DNA of 64,000 bases from an uncultured Verrucomicrobiota bacterium (GTDB taxonomy: Bacteria > Verrucomicrobiota > Verrucomicrobiia > Opitutales > Opitutaceae): NCBI GenBank assembly GCA_903869675.1, contig CAIQAB010000023.1, positions 1-64,000 of the forward strand, written 5' to 3'. Positions within the stretch are counted from its first letter, which is position 1, and the number at the start of each line of letters is the position of its first letter. The position numbers and the translations under genes are program-made. The notes under the pieces were generated by a model. That model had not been told where the DNA came from and did not search any database. It worked only from the letters and a program-made list of their open reading frames with translations. This document shows, one piece after another, positions 51,920 through 61,648 of the stretch.

Positions 51920-54900
51920 ATGAACATATTGCCCGGTTTTAAACCAACGGCCGCCTGGCGTTTTCTTTGTGAGTCCCTGAGCGACTCTTTGCACACCTTG
52001 GCACGCGTTATTGGCGCGGTCTTTTTCGCCTTCGGCCTTAGCAAGGCGGTCGCGGCGACTGCCTTCATCGCGGATTACACCACTTTCACGGTTGGCGGAT
52101 TGGCCACGCAAAACAGTTGGGCGCAGGTTGCTGGTAGTAACACGGCTACCCCGATCCAAGTGATCGCGGCGGCCTCGCCGGTTCCACAGTCCATCAAGGT
52201 CAAAGGCGTGGCTAGCGCCGCCCAGGCCTACCGCAACCTGCCCACCGAATTTAATCCTGTTGGGGCTACCACTACCTCCACGTTTTATTACGTCATCGAA
52301 AACTTCCGGGTGATTCAGGCCTATGTTTCTTCGACGAACTCTGGTTCCGGCGTGTGCGCATTGACGACTACGGCGGGAGGAACCGGCACTTATTTATCGC
52401 GTCTATATGTTCGTCGCTTTGGTGGTCTATTGTCTAACACGGGAACCTTCGACCTTGGGCTCAACCCGGCCGGTGCTGGCATTGTCTACGGCACCACGGC
52501 TCTTGCCCTTAACACTTCCTATAGAATCGTGGTCGAGTATACGGCCAATCCGGCTGGGACCTTGGATGTGGTTAAGGTTTATGTAAATCCGGCTGGGCTT
52601 AATCCGGCCAGCTGGACGGCTGAAATCAGCCAGACCATCGCCACGGATCCGACCGCTAGCATCAAATCCTTTGTTTGGACTCCGGGCGCTGTTTCCCAGA
52701 GCACCATTAATGAATTTACAGTGAGCAAACTGTTGGTGGGCGATACGCCTGCCGATGTCTTGCCGCCCGGTGCACCGGTCGTGGCCGCGGCCACCAATGT
52801 CGCCTCCGGAGGCTTTACCGCCAACTGGGCCGCTTCCACTGGGGCGACCGGTTACAACCTCGATGTTTCGACCGATGCGACCTTTGCGACTTTGGTCACA
52901 GGCTATAGCAACCTGGATGTGGGCAATGTCACCTCTTGGGCGGTGACCGGCACTTTCGACCCGGGCCAGACGCTTTATTACCGGGTTCGGGCCCGCAGCA
53001 CGGTGAGCGCTTCGGATAATTCCGGGGTGCAAAATCTTCAACTGCCCGGCCTTGCCACCTCGGTGGTTTATAACAACAGCTCCACCACCGGCACGGCGGA
53101 TTGGGCGGTGAGTGACGGTTGGGATGCCCTTCCAGTCAGTAACGCGAAATCCACCGTGAATTTCATCGGTGCGTTGTCCGGCGGGCTATTGGTCAACAAC
53201 ACGGCCGGCTACACGCTGAACACGCTGAATCTCGCCACTACCGGCACGGGTCCGCTCGCGGTTTCCGGCGGCTTGCTCACTTTCGCCACCAACACCGCTC
53301 CGGCTACCCCGGTGGCGCCGACGGTCGGTTTCAGCACCGCGGCGGCCGTCTCGGTCACTGTTGCCAATTCCCTTACGCTCGGCAGCGACACCACGTTCTC
53401 CCGCGCCTCCACCGCTGGCACGGTTTCGCTCGACGGCGTGATCGGTGGCAGCGGCGCCTTTATCAAAGCGGGTAGCGGCAACATCTTGATTTCAGGTGTA
53501 TCGAACACCTTCGGCGGCGGAGTGAAAATCAATGATAACGAGCTCCGCGTGAATACCATCGCTGGTTCGCTCGGCACCGGCAATATCACCCTCGGCGCCG
53601 GCACGACCTCTGGTTTGCTGCGTTGGGGCGACTCCTTTACCACGACAGCCGAGTCCACCAGCAAGACGATCACCCTGGCCGGCACCACTGGCGGCGGCAC
53701 TATCGATGTGCGCAACGCCAATGAGCTCACTCTCAACGGCGCGATCGCCACCGGCAGCGACGCCAGCAGTCGCGCCCTGCAGTTCACGGGCAACGGGTAT
53801 TATGCGAATACCGGGTATTCGGTCGTGGTTAACGGCTTGATTAGCGGCAACGCCCGCCTCCGCATCAATGGCAGCGGTGACCGCTCGGTCGTGCTGGCCA
53901 ATGTAAACAACACCTTCACCGGCGGGGTTACGCTCGATGGCAACATCACCGGCAAATCTTACAAAACTTACGTCACGAAGATCGGTAACACTGGTGAACC
54001 CAGCCCCCTCGGCACCGCCGGCACCATCAACTTCGGCACGAATAATACCGGCGGAGCCTTTAACTTCCTCGTCTGGACGAGCAGCGTAAACGAGACGACG
54101 GACAAGGTCATCAACCTCGCCGGCACGACCAATGGCGCCTTGGTCAACAACAAGGGCACCGCCCTCCTGAAGTTCACCTCCGCGCTCACCGCCACCGGTA
54201 GCGGTATCAAGACGCTTTACGCTGACCAAGATTTTGCTTCGGGCTCCACCGAGTTCTCGGGAAGCATTCCCGATAGCGCCGGCGGCGCCACGTTGCTCAA
54301 CAAGAATGGTCTGGGCACCTTGATTCTCTCGGCGGCCAATACCTTCACCGGCGGCACCACCATCAAGGGTGGCACGCTCCAACTCGGGCATGCCTCGGCC
54401 TTGGCCAGCAGCGGTAACGTCGCCTTCACTTCCAACGGTGTGGGCACTGGCGCCATCAAACTAGCCTATTCCGGTAGCGGTCCCAACCTCGGCAACCTGC
54501 AAGTCCAGCGCAACGCCACGATCGATCTCGGCACCACCGCCGGCGCCTCCATCACCTTCGCGACCGCCACCGGTTGGACCTCCGGGACGACGCTCACCGT
54601 TGCAAATAGCTCAAAGGGCAAGCTCTACATCCTCGACGCTACCGGTCTGGATCTTACCCAGCTCGTTTGTTTCGAGACACCCGCTATCGCCGCTTCGCGT
54701 GATCCGGTCACCGGTCAGATCCGCTTCGCCCAAGCCGATACCACCGCGCCGGTCATTTCTCTGGTCGGCGCCTCCTCGGTCGGGGTTAATTGGGGCTCGG
54801 TCTACACCGATGCCGGCGCTGCCGCATCGGACAACGTGGATGGCTCGGTCAACGTGATCACCACTGGCTCGGTCAACACTGCCAAGCCCGGCGTTTATAC

Positions 54901-55318
54901 CCTGACTTATAACGCCAGCGACGCCGCCGGCAATGCCGCCGCGGCCGTCAACCGCACGGTGACCGTCTCGATCGCCAATGCCACGACGGCCGACTCGGCC
55001 GGTTATTCGCCCCTGATGAAATATGCTTTCGGCGCGAATAGCCCATCTGACTCCATCCAAGCGCCGGTTACCAGCAGCACCGCCACCACCCTCTCGATCA
55101 CCGCCGTGGTTCGCACCGATGATTCTGGCGTGACGGTGACGGGCGAAGCCGTCACCGACCTCGTCGCTGGCACCTGGGGCACGGGTGGCACCGTGACGGT
55201 GACCGCCGCCGCCGATCAGACCAATCTGCCCGCCAACTGTGTGCGCCGGGTCTTCAGCGTGGATACCACGGGCGCGGCCAAGAAGTTCCTCCGCCTTAAG
55301 GTCGTGGGCTCCTTCTAA
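51920..55318 (+). CDS. Secreted beta-strand-repeat (PATR-type) protein with FN3 and Ig-like domains
   Basis: The 1132-residue protein has an extended N-terminal signal (hydrophobic part ARVIGAVFFAFGLSKAVAA, residues 28-46). An LamG-like region runs to about 275, then a fibronectin III domain (280-375, WAASTGATGYNLDVS). Autotransporter-associated beta-strand repeats follow (LNKNGLGTLILSAANTF, GGTTIKGGTLQLGHASAL). A DUF5011-type Ig domain occupies about 935-1015 (GSVYTDAGAAASDNVDGSV), and a C-terminal domain ends in FLRLKVVGSF. There is no outer-membrane barrel, so it is not a classical autotransporter. It probably forms a surface beta-helix that binds glycans or adheres. A strong terminator follows. 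Confidence 0.85.
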   Translation: MNILPGFKPTAAWRFLCESLSDSLHTLARVIGAVFFAFGLSKAVAATAFIADYTTFTVGGLATQNSWAQVAGSNTATPIQVIAAASPVPQSIKVKGVASAAQAYRNLPTEFNPVGATTTSTFYYVIENFRVIQAYVSSTNSGSGVCALTTTAGGTGTYLSRLYVRRFGGLLSNTGTFDLGLNPAGAGIVYGTTALALNTSYRIVVEYTANPAGTLDVVKVYVNPAGLNPASWTAEISQTIATDPTASIKSFVWTPGAVSQSTINEFTVSKLLVGDTPADVLPPGAPVVAAATNVASGGFTANWAASTGATGYNLDVSTDATFATLVTGYSNLDVGNVTSWAVTGTFDPGQTLYYRVRARSTVSASDNSGVQNLQLPGLATSVVYNNSSTTGTADWAVSDGWDALPVSNAKSTVNFIGALSGGLLVNNTAGYTLNTLNLATTGTGPLAVSGGLLTFATNTAPATPVAPTVGFSTAAAVSVTVANSLTLGSDTTFSRASTAGTVSLDGVIGGSGAFIKAGSGNILISGVSNTFGGGVKINDNELRVNTIAGSLGTGNITLGAGTTSGLLRWGDSFTTTAESTSKTITLAGTTGGGTIDVRNANELTLNGAIATGSDASSRALQFTGNGYYANTGYSVVVNGLISGNARLRINGSGDRSVVLANVNNTFTGGVTLDGNITGKSYKTYVTKIGNTGEPSPLGTAGTINFGTNNTGGAFNFLVWTSSVNETTDKVINLAGTTNGALVNNKGTALLKFTSALTATGSGIKTLYADQDFASGSTEFSGSIPDSAGGATLLNKNGLGTLILSAANTFTGGTTIKGGTLQLGHASALASSGNVAFTSNGVGTGAIKLAYSGSGPNLGNLQVQRNATIDLGTTAGASITFATATGWTSGTTLTVANSSKGKLYILDATGLDLTQLVCFETPAIAASRDPVTGQIRFAQADTTAPVISLVGASSVGVNWGSVYTDAGAAASDNVDGSVNVITTGSVNTAKPGVYTLTYNASDAAGNAAAAVNRTVTVSIANATTADSAGYSPLMKYAFGANSPSDSIQAPVTSSTATTLSITAVVRTDDSGVTVTGEAVTDLVAGTWGTGGTVTVTAAADQTNLPANCVRRVFSVDTTGAAKKFLRLKVVGSF

Positions 55319-55345
55319 GCCTTCACCCGCTAAATTCTAACCGCA

Positions 55346-55379
55346 AAAAGGGCGGGCCCGTTTGGGCCCGCCCTTTTTT
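55346..55379. terminator. Bidirectional rho-independent terminator
   Basis: GGGCGGGCCC (55350-55359) pairs with GGGCCCGCCC (55364-55373) around a 4-base loop, flanked by AAAA on one side and TTTTTT on the other. It serves the beta-strand-repeat gene and the leftward GH2 gene. Confidence 0.9.
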
Positions 55380-55425
55380 GTTTGGTGCCCAAACCCCGGC
55401 GCGAGCCGGGGCCCAGCCGCGCAGA

Positions 55426-58400
55426 TTAAACGGCCGGGGCCAGCCCGAGCAGGCGGTGGGCGAGGATCGCGCTGGCGGGGGTGCTCTCGGCAGTGGCGCC
55501 CAGTTCGAGCTGGCATACGCGCCAGACGCCTCGGCCATCCTGGCGCTCTATCACGGCGGGGGTGTAGGACCACGGGCGCAACCAACCGCCGTCGCCACTC
55601 TGGATGATCGGGGTCCAAGCAGGGCCTTCCAGCACGCTGAGCAATAGTGGTGAAGCATGTCCGAGCGCGTCGAAATGCCAGAACTTGAAATCGCGCGGCT
55701 CGAGGCCGGCAAGCAGGGGATGTCCGGTGCGGCCGGAGGCGAAGTGACGCGGCCCCATGCCGGCTTTGCGCACCATCAGGCTGGCGCCGCCTATATCGTA
55801 AGTGCCCGGGGCGAGTTTCACGAACAACGCAGTCGCACCGTTTTTCACCGCAGCGTCGATCTCGGACCGGCGGCTTTCGTAGGCTTCGTGGGTCGCGAGC
55901 AGAATGACCGGCCTTTCCCCGGTGATTGGGGTCTGGGTGTTCAACCCGAGTTTCCCGACTAGAAGGCTGGTTTCCGAGGATTTCTCTGGAACGCAGAGGC
56001 AAGTGCCGGCGGCAGGGAGGGCGGGGAACACGTCCACGAAAATCTCATTCTCATGCAGGGCTACGCCATCGGCCGAGACGAGGGTGGCGGCGACCGTAAG
56101 ACGGCCCCGGTAGGTGGTTGCGGGCAGGTTGATCTCGATCATGCCCTGGCCGCGCGGAGCGCAGGCGGCGATCTGCGCCGGGATATCGCCGTGCGCGAAG
56201 GTTTCTCCTTCGAAACCGACCTCATATACCACGCGCGCGCCGGCCGTCGCGAAGGCGTGGTCATTACACACCCACACTTCGACGGAAAGCACTTCGCCGG
56301 ACCAAGCCTGCAAGCGGTCGCAGCGCAGGTTCACGGCCAAGGGGGCGAGGGCGTCGCGGTAGGCGAACCAAGCCTTCTTGGGCACGCGATCCACGTCCAT
56401 GAGAGTCTTCATCCAGCCGGCGGGCCAGGCGTCGATAAACAGGTGGATCGCAAAGGTGTTCATGTCCGCTTTGCGGCGGTAGGCCTCGGTCATGAGGCGG
56501 ACGATCCAGGTCTGGTGGTCCTGGCTGGCTTCGATCCACTCCCGGGCGCCGGCGGGGGTGTCATACCAGAGGAAATGGAAGTTCCAGCTTTGGCTTTCGG
56601 AGATCACGGCGGGCGTCCAGGGGGCTTCGGGGGAAGCGGGCTTCCAGCTGGCTGGGTAATATTTCTGCATCACCTCGTAAGAATCCAGGCCTTCGGCGCC
56701 GAACTCGCCGCAACCGTAGTGCCAGCCTGGTTTGACCGGCAGCCACGCGCCGTTGTGCAGGGCCCCCAGGTCCACGCCATGGCCGATATACCAGCCGCAA
56801 TAGCAATGGTTGTCCGGCATGCCTTGGGTGGAGGGAGGGTCGTAATCGCCGTCCACGCATTTGATCACGCGCTCGGGGTTTTCCTGGCGGACGACCTCCG
56901 AGCACAGGAGGAACATGCGCTCCAGTTCCGGCCGCAGCATGAAGCGGTGGGGCTGGCTGGCGGCGGCCGGGCGGGGTTCGTTGATGTAAGAGACGAGGAT
57001 GTTGCTGGGGTGCGCGCGGACGTGGCGCTCCATGCGGGCGGCCTGGCGGGTGATCTCGATCAACTGGTTGCGGCGGGCGCTGGCGAACATGGGCATGTCC
57101 GTTTGCAGCAGCAGGCCGAGGCGGTCGCACCATTCGTAGACCTCCTTGTGCACCGGACGCTGGGTCAGGCGCAGGAAGTTCATGTGGGTCAGCTTGGCGA
57201 GGAGGATGTCGTCGCGCAGTTGGTCGAAATTACCGAGCATGATGCACCTTTCCAGGTGCCCCATGGTATTGGCGCCGCGCAGACGGATCTCGCGACCGTT
57301 CAGGTAGAATTTACCCTTCGGGGTGGAGTGTTCGTCCTGAATGAAGCTCCGCATGCCGAAGGGGCACGCGCTGGCGTCGAGCAGGGTGCCGTCCGGCGTG
57401 AGGATCTTCACCTGGGCCTGATAAAGCCAGGGCGTATCCAGATCCCAGATGCGCGCTTGGGGCATGGGCAGGCGGACGGACACGAAGCTCACGCCAGGGC
57501 CCATCAGGCCGGGGATATCCGCCGCGTGGTCGCCGTCGAGGTCGCCGAAGCCGCGCTCGGTGCGGGCATGGGGCCGGTGGGCGTGGTCGCGATGCAGGGT
57601 GGCGGGGAAGTTCAGACCAAAGACCGACACCAAAAAGCGGGCGTCCTCATTCGGGGTGGGCCCGAGATTTTCCACCTCGAAGCGCAATTCCGCCTCGGCC
57701 GGCAGGGGGCGGACCCACAGGTCGGTGATGGCCAGGCGGGAGCGGCCCTCGAAATGCACGGCATTGTAGATGCCCATGCCGGCGGGGCAGTGGTGCCAGC
57801 CCCGCTCGGGGTCGTCGTAGCCCAGACCGGTGGCGGCGTAGATCTTGTCGCCGTTGATCGCGGCGCCTTCCTTGTGGCTGCCGAGCATGGTGTAGTCGTT
57901 TTCCACCCGCACCAGCAGCACGTTGCCGGTCTGCCGGGCGACTCCGGTGCAGTTGAACTCAAACTCGTCAAAAAAGCCCTCGTGGCGGCCGACGCAGACG
58001 CCGTTCAAATAGGCCTCGCACTTGTAATCCACACCGCGGAAGCGCAGCACCATGACCTCTTTTGCAAACAGCGCGGCGGGCAGATCGAACTCCACACGAT
58101 ACAAGGTGCAGGCTTTGCCCAAGGGCGGGCCGTAATGCGGGATCGTGACCGTTTCCCAGTCGCCAGCCCCGCCAGTGGGAGCACGGAAATCGGCGCGGTC
58201 CTCCGGGCGCTCGATGCGCCAGGAGAAGGTTTTTAATTCAAAACGCTCGCGCGTCTGCGGCAGTGGCGGGGCGAAATCGCGTAAAAACTCGGCATGACGC
58301 TCGCGCGACTGGGCGAGGGCCTCGGCCAGCTCTGCTGCCGTGCTCAGTTTAGTTGCGTGGGGTCGCCCCTCAGGGTCCGGGCCGGGGGTCAGGGGCAGGG

Positions 58401-58512
58401 TGATGTCGGGCGCCGCCGCGCGGGCCGGTTCCGTGAGCCCTGGACGGGCATGGATGGTGACGGCGGTGGCTATTTCAGCGAAATAATCGAGCTCGGCAGA
58501 TACCTTTTTCAT
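55426..58512 (-). CDS. Cytoplasmic GH2-family glycoside hydrolase
   Basis: The ATG complementary to 58510-58512 gives 1028 residues without signal peptide (MKKVSAELDYFAEIATAV). The GH2 architecture has a sugar-binding jelly roll (170-320; VDYKCEAYLNGVCVGRHEGFF in part), an Ig-like domain, then the TIM barrel. Glu512 in SYINEPRP is the probable acid/base and Glu639 in VISESQSWNF a probable nucleophile. Family members are beta-galactosidases, beta-glucuronidases or mannosidases, and the specificity is undecided. It starts 14 nt after the MFS sugar transporter stop, which suggests that imported oligosaccharides are cleaved inside. Confidence 0.88.
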   Translation of the reverse strand: MKKVSAELDYFAEIATAVTIHARPGLTEPARAAAPDITLPLTPGPDPEGRPHATKLSTAAELAEALAQSRERHAEFLRDFAPPLPQTRERFELKTFSWRIERPEDRADFRAPTGGAGDWETVTIPHYGPPLGKACTLYRVEFDLPAALFAKEVMVLRFRGVDYKCEAYLNGVCVGRHEGFFDEFEFNCTGVARQTGNVLLVRVENDYTMLGSHKEGAAINGDKIYAATGLGYDDPERGWHHCPAGMGIYNAVHFEGRSRLAITDLWVRPLPAEAELRFEVENLGPTPNEDARFLVSVFGLNFPATLHRDHAHRPHARTERGFGDLDGDHAADIPGLMGPGVSFVSVRLPMPQARIWDLDTPWLYQAQVKILTPDGTLLDASACPFGMRSFIQDEHSTPKGKFYLNGREIRLRGANTMGHLERCIMLGNFDQLRDDILLAKLTHMNFLRLTQRPVHKEVYEWCDRLGLLLQTDMPMFASARRNQLIEITRQAARMERHVRAHPSNILVSYINEPRPAAASQPHRFMLRPELERMFLLCSEVVRQENPERVIKCVDGDYDPPSTQGMPDNHCYCGWYIGHGVDLGALHNGAWLPVKPGWHYGCGEFGAEGLDSYEVMQKYYPASWKPASPEAPWTPAVISESQSWNFHFLWYDTPAGAREWIEASQDHQTWIVRLMTEAYRRKADMNTFAIHLFIDAWPAGWMKTLMDVDRVPKKAWFAYRDALAPLAVNLRCDRLQAWSGEVLSVEVWVCNDHAFATAGARVVYEVGFEGETFAHGDIPAQIAACAPRGQGMIEINLPATTYRGRLTVAATLVSADGVALHENEIFVDVFPALPAAGTCLCVPEKSSETSLLVGKLGLNTQTPITGERPVILLATHEAYESRRSEIDAAVKNGATALFVKLAPGTYDIGGASLMVRKAGMGPRHFASGRTGHPLLAGLEPRDFKFWHFDALGHASPLLLSVLEGPAWTPIIQSGDGGWLRPWSYTPAVIERQDGRGVWRVCQLELGATAESTPASAILAHRLLGLAPAV

Positions 58513-58526
58513 GAAAAATCTAAGTT

Positions 58527-59948
58527 TTAAGCGACTTGGTTTGGGGGGGTATAGGCGGCCTCGCCGCCCAAGGCCCGCCACTGCCGGTAAAGCAGCACAC
58601 ACATCATCAGGCTCAGCCCGGCACAGACGCCGCACCACATGAAGACGAGGCGGTAGTCATGGAACGCCTCGATCAACCAGCCGCACAAGACCGGTGCGAG
58701 CACCACGCCACTGAACCCGAAGATCTGGTTGGCGGTGAAGAACTGGCCGTATTTGGCCCGTGGCAAAAGGCGCGGGAGGATCGCCAGATAGGAACCCATG
58801 TAAACGGCCTGAGAACCTGCGTTTACGATCAGCCAGAAATTGAGCGAGGCGACGTCTTTGGCCAAAAAGAAGCAGGCCAGAAAGGTGATCATGCTCAAAA
58901 AGAGACCGATCATCGCGATGCGCAGCGGATGGTAGCGATCAACCAGGGGGCCCACGATAAAAAACACCGGCACCCCAACCAGAGAACACCAGCCCTTGAT
59001 ATGCCCGAAATCCGTAAGGCTTAGGCCTATGGTCGGAGCGTAGCCGGTGGCCGATCCTCCGGGCTGGGTCCCGAAAAAGACCAGGAAGGTCGAGAAGGGC
59101 ACCAAGGCGCTCCAAAAAAACAGCGAGAGCGAATACGTCGTCCAGTAGATCTTGTGACCGAAGCAGTCCCGGAAATAGCTTTTAAAAATTGACAGTTTGC
59201 CCTCGGTCGAACGCGGCGGGGGCGGGGGGTATTCGCCTTCCTTAACCTTCCATACCAGAAGGAGAAAGGACGCCGCGTAAAGCAGCGCGGCCAGGGTGTA
59301 GATCGTGGCGATATCGGACTTGGCGTAACCGAAGAGGTAACGATGGAAAACAAACGCCCCCAGCGCGCCTACCGCGCGGTAGCAACCCACGAATTTCCCC
59401 ATCACCTTCGCCGGGATAACATCCACGAAGAGAAACTGATACACCTGCATGATATAGGTGTTGGCCACCACGAAGACCACCATGCACGCCCCCATCCAGC
59501 CGATTTTAAGCGAGTTCACGCCTGCACCGCTGGAGATTAGTCCGGAGAGTAGTGTGGCGATCGGGTCAGCAAAGCCAAGGCCCAGCAAGGCCACCACCAC
59601 CAACGGAGTGCTCCACAGCAGGAACGGCCGTCGGCGCCCCAAGGGTCCCCGGTGGCGGTCGCTCTGCACTCCGATGAATGGGTTGAGCAAGATTCCCAGC
59701 ATGGCGGGCAAACTACCCGTTAAAAAACCGATTAACGCCGCCGAAGCCTCCGCCCAGCGCAACTGCAAAGGGACCAGAGAGTTTGGCAACTGCTCCATGA
59801 TCTGCAGGCAGAAGTCGCCCAGCAGCATCCAGAATAACACCACGTAAAGCCCCCGCGCCGTGTAAGTCAAAGTCCCCACCCGGTAGGGCTCGACCAAAAC
59901 TTTCTCAGTTGGGATTGGTGCACCGGTGGTTTGAGGCAAAGAAGACAT
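58527..59948 (-). CDS. MFS sugar transporter (SLC45/GPH-like)
   Basis: The 473-residue protein has about twelve membrane helices. The loop after helix 2 reads IGVQSDRHRGPLGRRRPFLLWS (in part), the arrangement of SLC45/sucrose- or glycoside-cation symporters. The N-terminal 35 residues are polar. It heads a two-gene unit with GH2. The LacI-type regulator is divergently encoded about 300 bases upstream. The transported sugar is unknown; together with GH2 it is likely a beta-linked di- or oligosaccharide. Confidence 0.9.
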   Translation of the reverse strand: MSSLPQTTGAPIPTEKVLVEPYRVGTLTYTARGLYVVLFWMLLGDFCLQIMEQLPNSLVPLQLRWAEASAALIGFLTGSLPAMLGILLNPFIGVQSDRHRGPLGRRRPFLLWSTPLVVVALLGLGFADPIATLLSGLISSGAGVNSLKIGWMGACMVVFVVANTYIMQVYQFLFVDVIPAKVMGKFVGCYRAVGALGAFVFHRYLFGYAKSDIATIYTLAALLYAASFLLLVWKVKEGEYPPPPPRSTEGKLSIFKSYFRDCFGHKIYWTTYSLSLFFWSALVPFSTFLVFFGTQPGGSATGYAPTIGLSLTDFGHIKGWCSLVGVPVFFIVGPLVDRYHPLRIAMIGLFLSMITFLACFFLAKDVASLNFWLIVNAGSQAVYMGSYLAILPRLLPRAKYGQFFTANQIFGFSGVVLAPVLCGWLIEAFHDYRLVFMWCGVCAGLSLMMCVLLYRQWRALGGEAAYTPPNQVA

Positions 59949-60244
59949 GGGGGGAGGCTTTAAATGCTACAAAAAAACCGTTTCGTCACTTTAAAAATTA
60001 CAAACTTGAGATTTAGCCTGATTATATACTTAAAATACTAATGAAAAGTATTTTAAAAATGCGTCATTGCCGAAACTTTAATATTTTAGTGAATGCCTTA
60101 TCTTAAATAATTATTAAACAATAATTTAAGAAATAATTGGCGTTTTTAGAAAAGGCGTGGTCAAAAGCGCCACGTGGTGCTGAAACGGGGGTTTCTGACC
60201 TAAATTGTTACATTTATTCTTGAGCTAACCGGTCTGGCTACTAA
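59949..60244. promoter_or_regulatory. AT-rich regulatory region between MFS and LacI genes
   Basis: The 296-base divergent spacer contains a perfect 10-bp inverted repeat TTAAAATACT/AGTATTTTAA (60030-60039 and 60047-60056, 7-nt spacer). An imperfect repeat CTTAAAT.../ATTTAAG lies at 60102-60130. The direct repeat TCTGACCTAA is at 60194-60203 and 60248-60257, the second copy reaching the LacI start. These are plausible operators for the LacI protein. Confidence 0.45.
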
Positions 60245-61297
60245 GTGTCTGACCTAATGACTTTAACCACTGCCGAGCTATCAGCAAAGTTAGGGCTTTC
60301 CCGCGCCACCATATCCCGGGTTTTGAACGGTGGGCAGGGAGTCAAGCCTGCGACGATCGCGGCGGTGCGGCAGGAGATGGATCGGCTGGGATATGTGCGA
60401 CCGGCGGTGCGGCCGGGGCGTAAGCCCAAGGATCAGCGTCCGGGGCCGTCCCGGCATGGAGCCATCGCGTTGATCGTAGCGGATACCAGCATCTTTTTTG
60501 ACGACCCCGGGATGGCGAATTTCGTGCACTCGGTGCAGGAGGCTTGCAGCAAACGCGGCCTGCATCTGCTCCTCGAGCGGGTCAGCAATAACGGCCCCCT
60601 GCCTTCGACGTTACAGCGGGCCAAGGTGGATGGCGCCTTGGTGATGATGTTCCCCGGGTTGATGCCCGAGGATGATACGATCCGGCGGATTTCGGAGCAG
60701 TTCCCCGTGGTTCAGGTGCTGGCGCCCGGGCATCCTTTGACCAATGTTGAGCACGTGACGGTAAACGATGTCTCGATCGGCACCCACGCGCATTTATTGT
60801 TCACCGCTGACAACTGCCAATCCGTGGTCGTGATCAATGTCTGGCCGTCTTTTAAAGAGAGCCTGTTGATCCGCAGCCGGGCCTGTCTGGACCGCTCTAT
60901 TCTAGCCGGGCGTTCGGTGCGGGTCTTTGTGCAGGATAAAAACCAAGTTGCCTTGTGGCCAGCAGGGACCGCGCCCTACCAAAGCTTCCAGGAAATCATC
61001 GAGGTCCTGCGGGACTTGCCCAAGCCGATCGGTGTCTTTTTGCCGATCGATGCCCGGGCGCGGGATTTTGCCGAGGCTCTGCGCTCCGCCGGCCTGGAGG
61101 ACCCTTCTCTCACCCGCTTGGTTATCGCTGGCGTCACCCCCCGTCTGGTGGAAGGTATCCAGCCCAAGCCCACCCTGATCGACCCCAATTTCGAAGCGGT
61201 TGCCAACTCCGCTATTGATCGTTTGCTGGCCGTCAGCGGCGAGTCCACCCAGCGGCCGCAAACGGTCATGGTGCAGCCCCGCGTCGTCGCGAGTTGA
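60245..61297 (+). CDS. LacI-family transcriptional regulator
   Basis: The protein has 350 residues from GTG 60245 or 346 from ATG 60257. The helix-turn-helix and hinge are at the N-terminus (TTAELSAKLGLSRATISRVL then RLGYV). A periplasmic-binding-like effector domain follows, with IALIVADTSIFFDDPGMANF and VDGALVMMFPG, and the C-terminal PQTVMVQPRVV. It probably controls the divergent MFS-GH2 unit and perhaps itself or the downstream beta-helix gene in response to a sugar. Confidence 0.92.
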   Translation: MSDLMTLTTAELSAKLGLSRATISRVLNGGQGVKPATIAAVRQEMDRLGYVRPAVRPGRKPKDQRPGPSRHGAIALIVADTSIFFDDPGMANFVHSVQEACSKRGLHLLLERVSNNGPLPSTLQRAKVDGALVMMFPGLMPEDDTIRRISEQFPVVQVLAPGHPLTNVEHVTVNDVSIGTHAHLLFTADNCQSVVVINVWPSFKESLLIRSRACLDRSILAGRSVRVFVQDKNQVALWPAGTAPYQSFQEIIEVLRDLPKPIGVFLPIDARARDFAEALRSAGLEDPSLTRLVIAGVTPRLVEGIQPKPTLIDPNFEAVANSAIDRLLAVSGESTQRPQTVMVQPRVVAS

Positions 61298-61648
61298 GGT
61301 CCCCCCGTCGGACTTCGCGGACTCGTGCTTAGCCCACGTATGGTTCGCTTTGACACCCGGAGTCTCTTCCTGGCGGGTTTACCCGTTGTATACCATTAGT
61401 TTAATTGATTTAAATTTTAACCAAATCACACGGATGGGGACGGATTTGGTCCGGAGCATCTGTGAATATCCGTGTGATCCGGGGTTATAATTGGGCCCTT
61501 ATGGACGAAAGGTTATCAGCCTTTGGTATAAGATCCACGATAAAAGCTACAATCCTTGGAAAACGCGGGTAATTTTCCAACATTGTCCATATAAAATCGA
61601 CAAAACTACCGGGTCGGATTTGAGTGCGGTTCACTTTTCTCCACCCCC
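61298..61648. repeat. 351-bp gap with long inverted repeat
   Basis: After the LacI gene this gap carries perfect 11-bp arms ATCACACGGAT (61425-61435) and ATCCGTGTGAT (61468-61478), 32 nt apart. The enclosed segment reads GGACGGATTTGG and CATCTGTGAATATCCGTGTG. The (A)TCCGTGT/ATCTGTG wording resembles short dispersed intergenic repeats known in several bacterial genomes, so it may be a REP-like element. Flanks are AT-rich. The promoter of the beta-helix gene is probably at 61500-61640. Confidence 0.45.

Noticed and set aside
60166-60175. CGCCACGTGG as another parS site
   Set aside because: It shares only the CACGTG core; the outer arms do not fit.
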